From Chloroflexota bacterium (lineage in GTDB: Bacteria > Chloroflexota > Anaerolineae > Promineifilales > Promineifilaceae): DNA of 64,000 nucleotides. Position numbers and translations under genes: made by a program. Below the pieces are notes generated by a model that worked only from the letters and a program-made list of their open reading frames with translations, was not told where the DNA came from and did no database searches. Where the stretch lies: contig RFGV01000013.1 of assembly GCA_003696605.1 (NCBI GenBank), positions 1-64,000 of the forward strand. The letters are read 5' to 3'. Of the stretch, positions 33,089 to 42,163 are shown piece after piece. The first letter of the stretch is position 1. The number at the start of each line of letters is the position of its first letter.

Positions 33089-34204
33089 TCAAGGTTGGGC
33101 TTCCTGCCACACAGTTTCAAATTCTTCCACAAAAAAGCCTGTAAACACAGGATCATGAACAATGACGATATTTTCATCATTGCGGCGATTGGCGCTGTCT
33201 GTGAAGTTGAACGAGCCAAAAATAACCGTTTCCCGGTCAATGATAATAACTTTGTGGTGCATAATGCGCGGATTTCCGTCTGTGCGTACTTCCAGGTTGG
33301 ATAAACGGGCAGCTTGCATAATGGGGTAATAGCTAAATTCTGTATCTGAGCCGGTTGTTTCAAACACACCACGTACGGAAACACCCGCATCTGCTCGCCC
33401 TAAAATCGCTTCGCCTATCTGGTCATCAGTGAAAGAAAATGCCATAAACAAGATTTCGTCCTGAGCACGGGCTACAGCACGGGCGATAACGGGGGCTAAT
33501 TCTTTTTCAGGGGCGAAGTAGTTTTCCAGTTGTATGCCGTGGATGGTTAGGGTTTCATTGGGGGTATTGTCAGGTGAGTCGGGACCAAATAGACGGTCGT
33601 TGTACATTTCGTCCATTTCGGTGGTGTAGTTGGCGGCTAAACGGGGGGAATCGAAGCGTACTATGTTGTTGTTGTTGCAATACACGCCGTTCGTTGTGAG
33701 ATTCATGGAACCGGTCCAGAGGAAACGGCCGTCTATCACCACAAACTTGTCATGCATCAGCCCCCGACGCTTGTCTTCCACCACGCTGATACCATTACGG
33801 CGCAACCGACGAATTGACGACAAATCGGCATTATCCTCATCTGTTACCACACGTACTTCTATCCCCCGCTCTTCCAGGGTGATCAGTGCATCAACAATTG
33901 GTTCTGCATCCAGGTCAAACGCCGCAACATCAACACGCGTTTCTGCCTGCAAAATGTCGTTGGCAATAATTTCATCCAGGCCGCCTGTTCGTTCTTCTTC
34001 TGGCGGGCAAGTGGGGTTAGTGAAGTAAATATCGTACCATTCTGCCGGTTCAGGTGGCAGGCTGTTGTTAGCTGTACTGGAGCCAGCAGGCTCTCCTGTG
34101 ATTGGCAAAAATTGGGTGAGATCTTCTCCTAATAAAATAGACAGTATGGCAACAGCCAGCACAACTAATGTGCCCAGGCCAATTGTTGTGTTCTTTTTGT
34201 TCAT
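33089..34204 (-). CDS. Secreted or anchored phospholipase D-like protein with two HKD motifs
   Basis: The 371-residue protein has an N-terminal signal or anchor (about 7-28). Two phospholipase D catalytic motifs follow: M-H-D-K-F-V-V-I-D with G-S-M-N near residue 150, and M-H-H-K-V-I-I-I-D with G-S-F-N near 325. Both HxK(x)4D sites are intact, so one active site can form in the monomer. The family includes phospholipases, cardiolipin synthases and Nuc-type endonucleases; the short interdomain and HKD spacing favour a Nuc-like or lipase-like enzyme outside the cytoplasm. It follows the 155-residue gene by 9 bases in the HerA-like operon. Confidence 0.88.
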   Translation of the reverse strand: MNKKNTTIGLGTLVVLAVAILSILLGEDLTQFLPITGEPAGSSTANNSLPPEPAEWYDIYFTNPTCPPEEERTGGLDEIIANDILQAETRVDVAAFDLDAEPIVDALITLEERGIEVRVVTDEDNADLSSIRRLRRNGISVVEDKRRGLMHDKFVVIDGRFLWTGSMNLTTNGVYCNNNNIVRFDSPRLAANYTTEMDEMYNDRLFGPDSPDNTPNETLTIHGIQLENYFAPEKELAPVIARAVARAQDEILFMAFSFTDDQIGEAILGRADAGVSVRGVFETTGSDTEFSYYPIMQAARLSNLEVRTDGNPRIMHHKVIIIDRETVIFGSFNFTDSANRRNDENIVIVHDPVFTGFFVEEFETVWQEAQP

Positions 34205-34213
34205 GCGTTTTTG

Positions 34214-34681
34214 CTACTCCATATGGCGTTCTGTAATGATTTGCATGAGTTTGCGGAAAATTGTCTGGTTGTCAAGGGCATGACGATTGACTAGTAGTTG
34301 TTGCAGGTCAGTTGGGTGGGGGGCGAAGCCGGTGAGGGTTTGCAGAGCTGCGCTCAAGTCATCCAGACGGAATTGTAAGTCTTCGGTGGCCATGTGTGGC
34401 AGTTTGGCAGTCAGGTTGTTGACCTGGCGCATGATGCGACTAACGGCCGTTACTCGCTCAGTCATGAAAGATTCGGCCGTTTCTTCTGGCAACAACATGG
34501 CGACTTCCGCTGCTTGCTTTAACTGAGCCATCGCCCAATCCAACAATTCCTGTGCATCATCATCTGTCAGGGCATCACGTAAGGTGTTATTTTCCAGAAT
34601 ACTTTCGGCGGCATTTTTATGCAGGCGACGCATTCGGCGTCGTGCTTCTTCATTGGGCTGCAAGTTAGAATCCTCAATCAT
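34214..34681 (-). CDS. Small helical protein of unknown function
   Basis: The ATG at 34681 has AAAGGA upstream and fits just after the ATPase stop; the frame to 34729 would overlap it. The 155-residue product is almost wholly helical and charged, with no membrane segment, Cys pairs or known motif. It lies between the HerA-like ATPase and the PLD protein and may be an accessory of one of them. Confidence 0.8.
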   Translation of the reverse strand: MIEDSNLQPNEEARRRMRRLHKNAAESILENNTLRDALTDDDAQELLDWAMAQLKQAAEVAMLLPEETAESFMTERVTAVSRIMRQVNNLTAKLPHMATEDLQFRLDDLSAALQTLTGFAPHPTDLQQLLVNRHALDNQTIFRKLMQIITERHME

Positions 34682-34694
34682 AGTAAAAAATCCT

Positions 34695-37205
34695 TTACTC
34701 TGTGGGAGCAAATGCAGGTAATTCCTCAATTCGGCCGTCTGTTTCTACCAAATGGTACGGAAACCAGGCGACACCAAACAATGTCACATCCACATCTTTT
34801 TTATAGGGTGTTACTGGAATTTCGGTGACATCAGCAGCGATTTCTGCCCACTTGTTTTCGATTTCCGCAATGGCTGTTTTTAATTCTTCTTCCAGTTGTG
34901 CCAGTTCTTCCTGTAATTCAGCAATCACTTCCAGAGATTCTTCCACGTCAGCCTTTGCTTTTGCTGTCAGGCGGCGCTTGCTAAGGGAAGAAGAAATGCT
35001 GCGCCGTCGCTTACCAAACAGACTGAGTAAGGTTTCGGCGTGGGTTCCCAGTTCTTCCCGTTTCCGCTGTGCCAGTTCTTCTTCATCTTCTTTTAGTTCC
35101 CGTTCTTCTCGCTTTAGCTTTTTGGTGAGGGTGTCCATTTTGCGCTGGAATTGGGCTGTCACTTTTTCGGCTTCGGCTTTGGCTTTTTCGGCAGCGGCTT
35201 CCTGGCACATGGCCGCAAATTTCTCGTCTGAAATTTCGGGGCCTGCATATACTTTGAGTGATTCGTTGGCTTTGACCAGGATTTCGGTGGTGCGATAAGC
35301 CCAGTCGGCAAAGTCAGTTTTCAGGCTGCGCATGGTACGTGAGTCGGTGAATGGGGCTTCCAGAGAGGTGAAGCGGGCGTCTGGGAGAGGACCGCGATCC
35401 AGATGACGGGGATTGATGGGAGATTTGATGAGGTGGTCTTCCCAGTGGATGGTTCCTCGCGGGTTGGGTTCGGGTACGAGTGTTGTGCGGTCGAGTTCGT
35501 GGTCGAGGTTGTATTTGCGGTTGAGGAAGCGGATGTGTGTTTGGGCGAGTAAAACGGGGCGGTAGAGAATGCCCAGAGGGGTGGTGTGGGGTGGCAGAGA
35601 ACGGCCGTTTTGGGTAGCAGCTTCATTGGGCGTCAGGTTGGAAGGGAGAAAATACTCTTCGGTGTTGCCAGGGATGGCCGGACGAGAAGATGTGCCAGGC
35701 AGGGTGGCTTCTTCTGACTGGGATGTAGCCGATTTTGGGGAGGCTGGTGTATCTGTGGCCGAAACGGCCGTTTCCGGTTGTGTGCTTTGGGTGACCATAT
35801 GTGCACCAGCCAGTGCATTCAGTGCCGGAATCTGTATCCGAGTTACCGGTCCGGCCAGATAATTCATCGCCCAGCGTGTCTGGAACAACAACGGGTGCTT
35901 TTCATGTACATTTCGCAACAAAAACACCCGCTTGCCCAATGCAGAAATCAAATCGGCATATGCACGCTTATCCAGCCCCCCAGGCACCGCACTCGCCAAA
36001 CCATCCAGCAACCGTTCCTTGTCCTGCTCTGTACCCAACTTGCCAATAAACCACGTACCGGCATTCGATAACGCTTTATAATCAATATCCACCGGATTTT
36101 GTGTGGCCAGTACCATCCCCACACCAAAAGCACGTGCCTGCTTCAGTAATCGCAACATAGGTTCTTTGGAAGGTGGATTACCAACAGGGGGCAAATAGCC
36201 AAATATCTCGTCAAAATAGACCAGGGCTCGCAGAGAAGTTGTGCCACTTTGAGTACGCATCCAGCTTTCCACAGCAGAGTAAAACAGAGTGACGAAGAAC
36301 ATACGCTCTTCATCAGAAAGGTGGGCAATATAGAAGATGGTGTGGCGAGGACGGCCGTTTTCATCATACAACATACGCCCAATATCCAACGGCTCCCCTT
36401 CAATCCAGGTCTGAAAAGCAGGGGATGCCAAAATATTATTCAACATCATTGCCAGCTCAAACCGATCTTTTTCCGGGAAAAACTGATTAACATCAAACAC
36501 CCCCAGCTTTGCAAAGGGTGGAGATTGTGTTTGCATAATCAACTCACTCAAATCAAGGTCTTTCCCCTGACTCCAGGCATGTTCAAAAATGTTGCTCAAC
36601 AAAATATGTTCTCGCGAGCGAACCGGGTCAACGTCCTTGAACCCCAAAAGCCCCAATAAGGCAGTTACTGTGCCTGAAATTTTCTCACGTAGCAGCTCCC
36701 GATTGCCTTCCCAGGGAATATCGGGCGCAGCGAGTGAGGCCAAAATACTCACTGGTAAACCAGCATCAGAGCCTGGAGTATAGATGGCAAAGCGAGGGCC
36801 TTCTTGTAATGCCCGGATACGATCTGGTGTGATATGCCACTGTGCCAGGCCGTTGCGCCAAAGCTCCGCCGTGGCTGCGGCGACTTCGGCTACGCTCTTT
36901 CCTTCGCGGCGAGCTTCATCTGCGTTTACCCACGGTTCAAAGTCAGATGGCAGCAGATCGGGAAAGTGGAGCAGTGCGTTTGTAATGTCTCCTTTAGGGT
37001 CGATCATGAGAGCCGGGATGTTGTTGAGGGCAGCTTCTTCCAGCAGATCAATGCAGAGCCCAGTTTTACCAGAACCGGTCATGCCGACAACAACGGCGTG
37101 AGTTGTCAGGTTGTCCGGGTCGTACAGGAGTGGTTCCAGCGTGGTTTCGCCACGTTGGGGGTCGAAGATGCGCCCCAAATAGAATTTGCCATTGGTTTCG
37201 ATCAT
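34695..37205 (-). CDS. HerA/DUF87-like ATPase with C-terminal coiled coil
   Basis: The ATG at 37205 has AAGGAGA upstream and replaces the longer frame to 37301. The 836-residue protein has Walker A G-M-T-G-S-G-K-T at residues 41-48, then M-I-D-P-K-G-D, and a Walker B-like A-L-V-Y-F-D-E-I-F near 330, followed by L-A-T-Q-N-P as in HerA/FtsK-like pumps. Residues about 640-790 are a long charged coiled coil, and the last 40 are beta-rich. HerA relatives form hexamers that move DNA or peptides. It is the first gene of a three-gene operon with the 155-residue protein and the PLD protein. The ligand is unknown. Confidence 0.86.
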   Translation of the reverse strand: MIETNGKFYLGRIFDPQRGETTLEPLLYDPDNLTTHAVVVGMTGSGKTGLCIDLLEEAALNNIPALMIDPKGDITNALLHFPDLLPSDFEPWVNADEARREGKSVAEVAAATAELWRNGLAQWHITPDRIRALQEGPRFAIYTPGSDAGLPVSILASLAAPDIPWEGNRELLREKISGTVTALLGLLGFKDVDPVRSREHILLSNIFEHAWSQGKDLDLSELIMQTQSPPFAKLGVFDVNQFFPEKDRFELAMMLNNILASPAFQTWIEGEPLDIGRMLYDENGRPRHTIFYIAHLSDEERMFFVTLFYSAVESWMRTQSGTTSLRALVYFDEIFGYLPPVGNPPSKEPMLRLLKQARAFGVGMVLATQNPVDIDYKALSNAGTWFIGKLGTEQDKERLLDGLASAVPGGLDKRAYADLISALGKRVFLLRNVHEKHPLLFQTRWAMNYLAGPVTRIQIPALNALAGAHMVTQSTQPETAVSATDTPASPKSATSQSEEATLPGTSSRPAIPGNTEEYFLPSNLTPNEAATQNGRSLPPHTTPLGILYRPVLLAQTHIRFLNRKYNLDHELDRTTLVPEPNPRGTIHWEDHLIKSPINPRHLDRGPLPDARFTSLEAPFTDSRTMRSLKTDFADWAYRTTEILVKANESLKVYAGPEISDEKFAAMCQEAAAEKAKAEAEKVTAQFQRKMDTLTKKLKREERELKEDEEELAQRKREELGTHAETLLSLFGKRRRSISSSLSKRRLTAKAKADVEESLEVIAELQEELAQLEEELKTAIAEIENKWAEIAADVTEIPVTPYKKDVDVTLFGVAWFPYHLVETDGRIEELPAFAPTE

Positions 37206-37361
37206 TTTGGTTCTCCTTGAATCGGGTAAAACATGGGGTGTTTTCTCCCATGATTCTGGCTCTGACTTGTTAGACACCGATTTGTGTGTTGCGTCACGCA
37301 AACGGCCGTTTTCTCCACCAGATTGGTAATAAAATCTTACCCAATTGCTCAGTTATGGGGG

Positions 37362-37378
37362 AGTATAAAGTTAGTATA
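37362..37378 (-). promoter_or_regulatory. Candidate promoter of the HerA-like operon
   Basis: Two overlapping TATACT -10 boxes (minus strand, 37378-37373 and 37367-37362) lie about 160-170 bases upstream of the HerA-like ATG; the first has an extended TGC. The -35 is weak. The gap of 37206-37418 also holds one ACGGCCGT copy. Confidence 0.4.
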
Positions 37379-37418
37379 GCATAAAATTTGGCAGCTTTTG
37401 GCGGGGTGAGGGAGCGGG

Positions 37419-38255
37419 CTAAAGGTCACGTCGGGTAAAGCTGTAAACAGCAAAGGCAAGAAATGCAATGGGATAGAGCATGGCGTAAATAAGCATGGCA
37501 CGGGAAGGTTGTGAAGTGACGGCGAACGGACCAGCGAGGAAAGGGGTATTGAGAAATTGGGGCTGGAAGAGCGCGAGGGCATATTTCCACATGATGTCTG
37601 TGGGGATGATAAGGCTGGAGACGATACCGATGTTTACGGCCGTTTCGTTTGTTAGTAAAGAGCCGATCTGCTCAACCATGCCTCCCAAAAAAGCAATGCC
37701 AAACAGCATAAACGCCATCACGCCATTGGCCAGGGTAGATAGCCGGGTTCCTCCTGCAATCGTTACCGAAAGAATGATCAGCACCTGTAAAATCATTAGC
37801 CCTAGCCCAAAGGGTATGTTATGTAAAGCCAGGCCGGCACGCAGATATACGATAAGCATCAGACCACCAGCCAGCAGGATAACATACAAACTTGACATAA
37901 TGGCATAGCCGAGCCATTTACCCAGTACCACTTGCCAGCGATAAATGGGTTTGGTGAGAATTGTCTCGATAGTATGGGTGTCAATTTCACCGGAAATAGT
38001 GGTTACGGAAATGAGGACGACCATAATGGCAGCCAGGAAGTTAACAGCGTAGAGGCCCGCAGTGAGCAGGAGTCCGATAATAATGTCGGTTTCTGACTGG
38101 CGCAGATTGGTTTCAGAAATATCCAGGTAAATGTAGTGGAAGCCAAGGCCAAACAAGAGCAGGAAGCCAAGCCCCATGAGTAGCCCTACCCAAAGGATGC
38201 GGCGACGTTGTGTTTCGCGAATGGTTAGTTGGGTGATGATCCAGACGATGTTCAT
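37419..38255 (-). CDS. ABC-2 type transporter permease
   Basis: The 278-residue protein has six hydrophobic helices (about 22-45, 70-95, 115-140, 150-175, 180-205 and 245-270). The motif T-H-T-I-E-T-I-L-T-K-P-I-Y-R-W between helices two and three is typical of DrrB/NatB-like ABC-2 permeases. It follows the ATPase gene by 4 bases with an AGGA ribosome site in the junction, so the two make one exporter. Substrate is unknown. Confidence 0.88.
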   Translation of the reverse strand: MNIVWIITQLTIRETQRRRILWVGLLMGLGFLLLFGLGFHYIYLDISETNLRQSETDIIIGLLLTAGLYAVNFLAAIMVVLISVTTISGEIDTHTIETILTKPIYRWQVVLGKWLGYAIMSSLYVILLAGGLMLIVYLRAGLALHNIPFGLGLMILQVLIILSVTIAGGTRLSTLANGVMAFMLFGIAFLGGMVEQIGSLLTNETAVNIGIVSSLIIPTDIMWKYALALFQPQFLNTPFLAGPFAVTSQPSRAMLIYAMLYPIAFLAFAVYSFTRRDL

Positions 38256-38259
38256 TGGG

Positions 38260-39177
38260 TTAATCCTCGCTTTCTGTGCCTACAATTTGCAGAAAATGTT
38301 CTTCGAGTGAGAGGTGGTGGGGGGTGAGTTCGTATAGGGTATAACCTTGTTGGATAATCCAGGTGGCCAGGTGTGGGAGTTGTTCTTCGCTCTGGATGTA
38401 GAGGTGAATACGGCCGTTTCCCTTTTCTTGCGTTACGTGCTGCCCAAACTGTTTCAGGTTTTCCAGCAAAGTGGGGGTTGGCTGCCCAACACGAATACGA
38501 ACCTGAATGTTTCCCTGTTCCAGTTCATCCAATGACATGATGCGCAGGATTTTCCCTTGATTGATAAAGGCAACCCGGTCACAGGTTTTTTCGACTTCGC
38601 TAAGTAGATGGGAGTTGAGGAAAACGGCCGTTCCCTCATCTCGAAGCCCATTGATAATATCTCGTACCAGTCGCCGCCCAATTGGATCCAGCCCGGAGGT
38701 AGGTTCATCCAAAATAACCAGCTTGGGGTCATTCAGCAAAGCCTGTGCCAGACCAATTCGCTGCAACATCCCCTTGGAAAATGCTTTCAGCTTTGTATGG
38801 GCACGATCTGCCAGCCCAACCAGATGGAGCAAGTCGGGGATAACCTGACGCCGTTGACTGGTGGACATACCATACAAACGGCCGTGAAAATCCAGGAACT
38901 CAGCGGCTGTTAGCCATTCATGAAAGCGAAAATGTTCTGGCAAAAAGCCGATTTTGGCCCGCACACGGCGATCGCCTAACGGCCGTTCCAGTAACCGCGC
39001 TGTTCCCGCCGTCGGTGATGTCAGCCCCAACAACATTTTGACAGATGTTGTCTTGCCAGCACCATTTGGCCCCAAAAAGCCAAACACCTCACCAGTCTGC
39101 ACTTCCAATGTCAGATCGGCGACAGCCACCTTCTCTCCAAACTCTTTGCGCAGGCCATTTGCTTCAATTGCCTTCAT
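38260..39177 (-). CDS. ABC transporter ATP-binding protein (DrrA-like)
   Basis: The 305-residue protein has Walker A G-P-N-G-A-G-K-T-T near residue 37, the signature F-S-K-G-M-L-Q-R near 133 and Walker B L-V-I-L-D-E-P near 155. A C-terminal extension of about 80 residues is typical of DrrA/CcmA-like ATPases. It pairs with the permease at 37419-38255. Its ATG overlaps the end of the GNAT gene. Confidence 0.92.
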   Translation of the reverse strand: MKAIEANGLRKEFGEKVAVADLTLEVQTGEVFGFLGPNGAGKTTSVKMLLGLTSPTAGTARLLERPLGDRRVRAKIGFLPEHFRFHEWLTAAEFLDFHGRLYGMSTSQRRQVIPDLLHLVGLADRAHTKLKAFSKGMLQRIGLAQALLNDPKLVILDEPTSGLDPIGRRLVRDIINGLRDEGTAVFLNSHLLSEVEKTCDRVAFINQGKILRIMSLDELEQGNIQVRIRVGQPTPTLLENLKQFGQHVTQEKGNGRIHLYIQSEEQLPHLATWIIQQGYTLYELTPHHLSLEEHFLQIVGTESED

Positions 39178-39614
39178 TCCATTCGCCCTTCATCACACAA
39201 AAATTTAACAAAAACCAATTCAGGATCTCCCTCATCCAGATTGTGAATCACACCACTCAAAGTGTAACCCAATTTGGCCAACAAAGATTGCATAGGCAAA
39301 TTAGACAAGTTAGTTGAAGTAAACAGCTTGGGTGTTACACAAACAGATGCCAGATATTGCATCAATGCTGTGCCCACCCCTTGCCGCCGATAAGCTTCGT
39401 GAACATACAACAGGGAGATAAATCCATTCTCAAAAAAAGAATAGTTCAGAATTGCATATCCTGCCACTATATCATCCCATTGGGCAACAAAGCACTCCCC
39501 CGCCTTTGTGGCACGTGCTATAAAGGCTCGTCGGGCTTCATCATGGCGAGCAACATGGTCCAGATGGTAAATCTCCGAAAGATCGTCAGGATTGGCCGGA
39601 CGGATAGAGATCAT
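39174..39614 (-). CDS. GNAT family N-acetyltransferase
   Basis: Starting from ATG 39614 gives 146 residues; a TTG at 39656 is also possible, but it lies at the base of a terminator hairpin. The acetyl-CoA site shows L-Y-V-H-E-A-Y-R-R-Q-G-V-G-T-A-L. The C-terminal part has L-L-A-K-L-G-Y-T-L. Substrate unknown. No ribosome site is clear for either start. It overlaps the ABC ATPase gene by ATGA. Confidence 0.85.
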   Translation of the reverse strand: MISIRPANPDDLSEIYHLDHVARHDEARRAFIARATKAGECFVAQWDDIVAGYAILNYSFFENGFISLLYVHEAYRRQGVGTALMQYLASVCVTPKLFTSTNLSNLPMQSLLAKLGYTLSGVIHNLDEGDPELVFVKFLCDEGRME

Positions 39615-39655
39615 GGGTGTCAGGATTTGGCAATAACTGGTAGATAAAATGAGCA

Positions 39656-39698
39656 ATTCTGGTTACGGTCCGGATGGAAAAACGGCCGTAACCAGAAT
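39656..39698. terminator. Hairpin after the anti-sigma gene, built on the ACGGCCGT palindrome
   Basis: A perfect 13-bp inverted repeat (ATTCTGGTTACGG at 39656-39668, complement at 39686-39698) has a 17-base loop. On the minus strand a modest T-rich stretch follows. It ends transcription of the second sigma/anti-sigma operon. Confidence 0.7.
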
Positions 39699-39733
39699 CA
39701 CCTAATCTATATCCGTTCAAACTGTACAACAAT

Positions 39734-40726
39734 TTATTCCAACGAACCTGCCAGGTCAAGCAATTCATTCAACTCGACTGCACCACCCAGCAAATAGACC
39801 ATTCCACTATCCTGCCACATAATAGCCGCCCCTTCTGGTGCAAACAAGGCCACCCCACTATATCCATTTACCATTACTTCACTAAAAGAAACCGTATTTT
39901 GCGGAACAGGCAACAACAACGTGCTGGTCCAGTCAATTTCTGTTGCCAAACGTTCTGCTTCTGCTTCATTCATTCCCAGCACTTGCAATAATGCCTTGCC
40001 TAACGGAACTGGATCAAGGCCATCCGGATATTCAACCAGCGGGCTGGGCGTTTGCACAAGAGAAATATCTCCCCACCGTTGTTCCACGCCAGGGAAGACG
40101 GCTACATGCACTTGAGCCCCATCGAGCCGTTCTGGCAAAAGCATTGGGTCACCACCGGCCGCCTCTACAATAGCGCGTGCCCCTGCCAGATCGATTGTCA
40201 GCGAACCATTGCCACCAGTTGTGACATAAATTTCATCTGGGGTACCCAAACTGGACAGGGTGCGAACAGGTTCCAGTCCCGTTATGGTTTGGGCTTCGGC
40301 CAATGAATCTACAGGTTGCATTTGTGGCTCGCGGGCAATTTCAAATTCGCCGGGTGTCAAGCCTTCTTCAGCAATACGTTCCAAAATGGCGAGTTGGTCT
40401 GGAGAAACTGAAATAGCTGCGAATTTTTGCACACGGAAAAGTCCCAAAAATTCACTGGCTGCTGCCCGCACTGCCGGGAAGCTAAACGCAATGCCCAAAA
40501 ACAGGATGACAAGGATAGATGTGAAGGCGTAACGAAATTGTTTGTGGGGCAGAATGAATCGCTTTTTTAGCCGATTAACCAGACGAGCTTCTTCTTCGGC
40601 TGTGATGCGGGCCTGCAAGCGAGCGAATGCCTGAGCAGGTGGTGTGGGTAAGTCGTGCCCGGAGGGAGCAGTCTTTCCAATTTGGGCCAGTGCTTCCCGA
40701 ATTTGTTGTTCTTCTGATTTGTTCAT
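39734..40726 (-). CDS. Probable membrane anti-sigma factor
   Basis: The ATG at 40726 forms an ATGA overlap with the ECF sigma stop and has GGAGGA upstream; the longer frame lies inside the sigma gene. The 330-residue protein has a short cytosolic region (1-75), one membrane helix (about 78-100) and an extracytoplasmic domain with a DUF4367-like look (repeated G-Y-S-G and V-Y-L-L-G). No zinc motif is seen. Position and topology fit an anti-sigma that holds the sigma factor at 40723-41355 (inference). Confidence 0.78.
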   Translation of the reverse strand: MNKSEEQQIREALAQIGKTAPSGHDLPTPPAQAFARLQARITAEEEARLVNRLKKRFILPHKQFRYAFTSILVILFLGIAFSFPAVRAAASEFLGLFRVQKFAAISVSPDQLAILERIAEEGLTPGEFEIAREPQMQPVDSLAEAQTITGLEPVRTLSSLGTPDEIYVTTGGNGSLTIDLAGARAIVEAAGGDPMLLPERLDGAQVHVAVFPGVEQRWGDISLVQTPSPLVEYPDGLDPVPLGKALLQVLGMNEAEAERLATEIDWTSTLLLPVPQNTVSFSEVMVNGYSGVALFAPEGAAIMWQDSGMVYLLGGAVELNELLDLAGSLE

Positions 40727-41355
40727 TTCTTTTCCTCCAATTCCCGTGATTCGGGATGTTGGTTTTGTGCGTATCGCGCTGATTGGTGTTTTTGGGCGAG
40801 TTCCTGCTGGTAGGCTTTGGCAAAGGCTTTGGCTGCGCGTGCCAGAAGGGTACCTACGGAGCCGGGGGCGATGTCGCAGGCGGTAGCGCATTCGGCGTAG
40901 CTGAATCCCATTTGGCGCAGGATGAGGAGTTGGGCCTGGCGTGGTTTGAGGCGGGCAAGAGCGGCACGAACGGCCGTTTCTTCTTCCCGTTTTTCCACTT
41001 CTTCCGACACACTCTTTCTTTCTATGGGGTCTATCACCAATACCGTATTCCTTTGCCAGCGCCGTTTGCGGCTGCGAATGGCGTTATAGGCCATATTGGT
41101 AGCCACGCGATATAACCATGCGCTTACATTATGAGTTTGCTGTTTGGCAAACCGCCGTTTGGTAAACGCCTGATGATATAACTTGAGGAATACTTCTTGC
41201 GTTACATCTTCTGCTTCGGCGCGATTGCCCACCAGCCGATACACAAGTCCATATACCCGGTCATAATGCGTGTGAAACAAGGTTTCAAATGAAGCCATAT
41301 CTCCCTGGCTAATACGTTCCAACAGCAGGTTGTCATTAGAAGTTGTGGCAATCAT
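40723..41355 (-). CDS. ECF-type RNA polymerase sigma factor
   Basis: The ATG at 41355 with AAAGGAAAC upstream is preferred over a GTG at 41388. The 210-residue protein has region 2 (E-A-E-D-V-T-Q-E-V-F and N-V-S-A-W-L-Y-R-V-A) and region 4 (F-S-Y-A-E-C-A-T-A-C-D-I-A-P-G-S-V-G). A charged C-terminal tail of about 40 residues follows. It overlaps the anti-sigma gene by 4 bases. Either this or the sigma at 28509-29060 could read the CCGTTAC promoter family. Confidence 0.93.
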   Translation of the reverse strand: MIATTSNDNLLLERISQGDMASFETLFHTHYDRVYGLVYRLVGNRAEAEDVTQEVFLKLYHQAFTKRRFAKQQTHNVSAWLYRVATNMAYNAIRSRKRRWQRNTVLVIDPIERKSVSEEVEKREEETAVRAALARLKPRQAQLLILRQMGFSYAECATACDIAPGSVGTLLARAAKAFAKAYQQELAQKHQSARYAQNQHPESRELEEKK

Positions 41356-41449
41356 AGTTTCCTTTTGAGATGATTCTAAATTGTTCACGTCACACCTCTA
41401 AACACCATCATGTGCAGTTTTGTGACACGATGGGCAGAAAGAGTAAATT

Positions 41450-42139
41450 TCAGATAGCAGGACGGGTGGCAATGACAAGATCGTAGTCCAGTTGCCAGGG
41501 GCGTGTTTGTATATTGGTCAGGCCAAGACGGGTGAGTATGGCTTCGAATTGGGTAGGGGAGTGATGGTGGTGGAGGAAGGTTTTGGCTTCGCGGCCACAT
41601 CTGCGGGTGACCATCAGGATGCCGCCAGGGCGAAGAACGCGGACCATTTCCTGAAGTGCCTGAATGTCGGATGGGAAGAATTCGAGGGCTTCGAGGCAGG
41701 TGACTGCGTCGAAGGTGTGGGCAGGAAAGGGAAGATGGTCAGCCGTTTGCTGGACGAGGGAGGCGCGGTGGTGAAACGGCCGTAATTTTTGGGCGGCTTC
41801 TCGTAACATCCCGGCTGATGCGTCTAATCCGATGACACGCCCATGGAATGAGGGTTCATGGAGTAAGAACCAGGGCAGGCGACCTGTTCCTGTGGCGACA
41901 TCCAGAATGCGGGGGGCAGGGATGTGACGGAGTTGGCGGAGTAACGGCCGTATGACAAAAAACTGTTCCGCTTCGGCATCAAACTCCTTGATACGGTCAT
42001 ATTTGTGAGCGGTTATATCATATAGCCAAACAACAACCCGACGCCCCAAAAATACCCCTTCTGTAACAACAACCAGCCAATAGTACAATCCGCCGATTAT
42101 TAGTATGGCGGCCAAAATGAACAGAATCAGGTTCATCAT
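41450..42139 (-). CDS. Membrane-anchored SAM-dependent methyltransferase
   Basis: The 229-residue protein has an N-terminal hydrophobic segment (about residues 3-25), then a class I Rossmann methyltransferase with motif I I-L-D-V-A-T-G-T-G-R-L-P and the acidic post-I D-A-S-A-G-M-L. It matches UbiE/MenG-like small-molecule or lipid methyltransferases. The anchor suggests a membrane lipid substrate. No strong ribosome site is seen before the ATG. Confidence 0.85.
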   Translation of the reverse strand: MMNLILFILAAILIIGGLYYWLVVVTEGVFLGRRVVVWLYDITAHKYDRIKEFDAEAEQFFVIRPLLRQLRHIPAPRILDVATGTGRLPWFLLHEPSFHGRVIGLDASAGMLREAAQKLRPFHHRASLVQQTADHLPFPAHTFDAVTCLEALEFFPSDIQALQEMVRVLRPGGILMVTRRCGREAKTFLHHHHSPTQFEAILTRLGLTNIQTRPWQLDYDLVIATRPAI

Positions 42140-42163
42140 TTATGGTGTCATTTGATTAGTGGG

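Noticed and set aside
33089-37205. A HerA-nuclease defence system
   Set aside because: The PLD partner carries an export or anchor segment and there are no other defence genes or mobile signatures nearby; kept only as an open finding.
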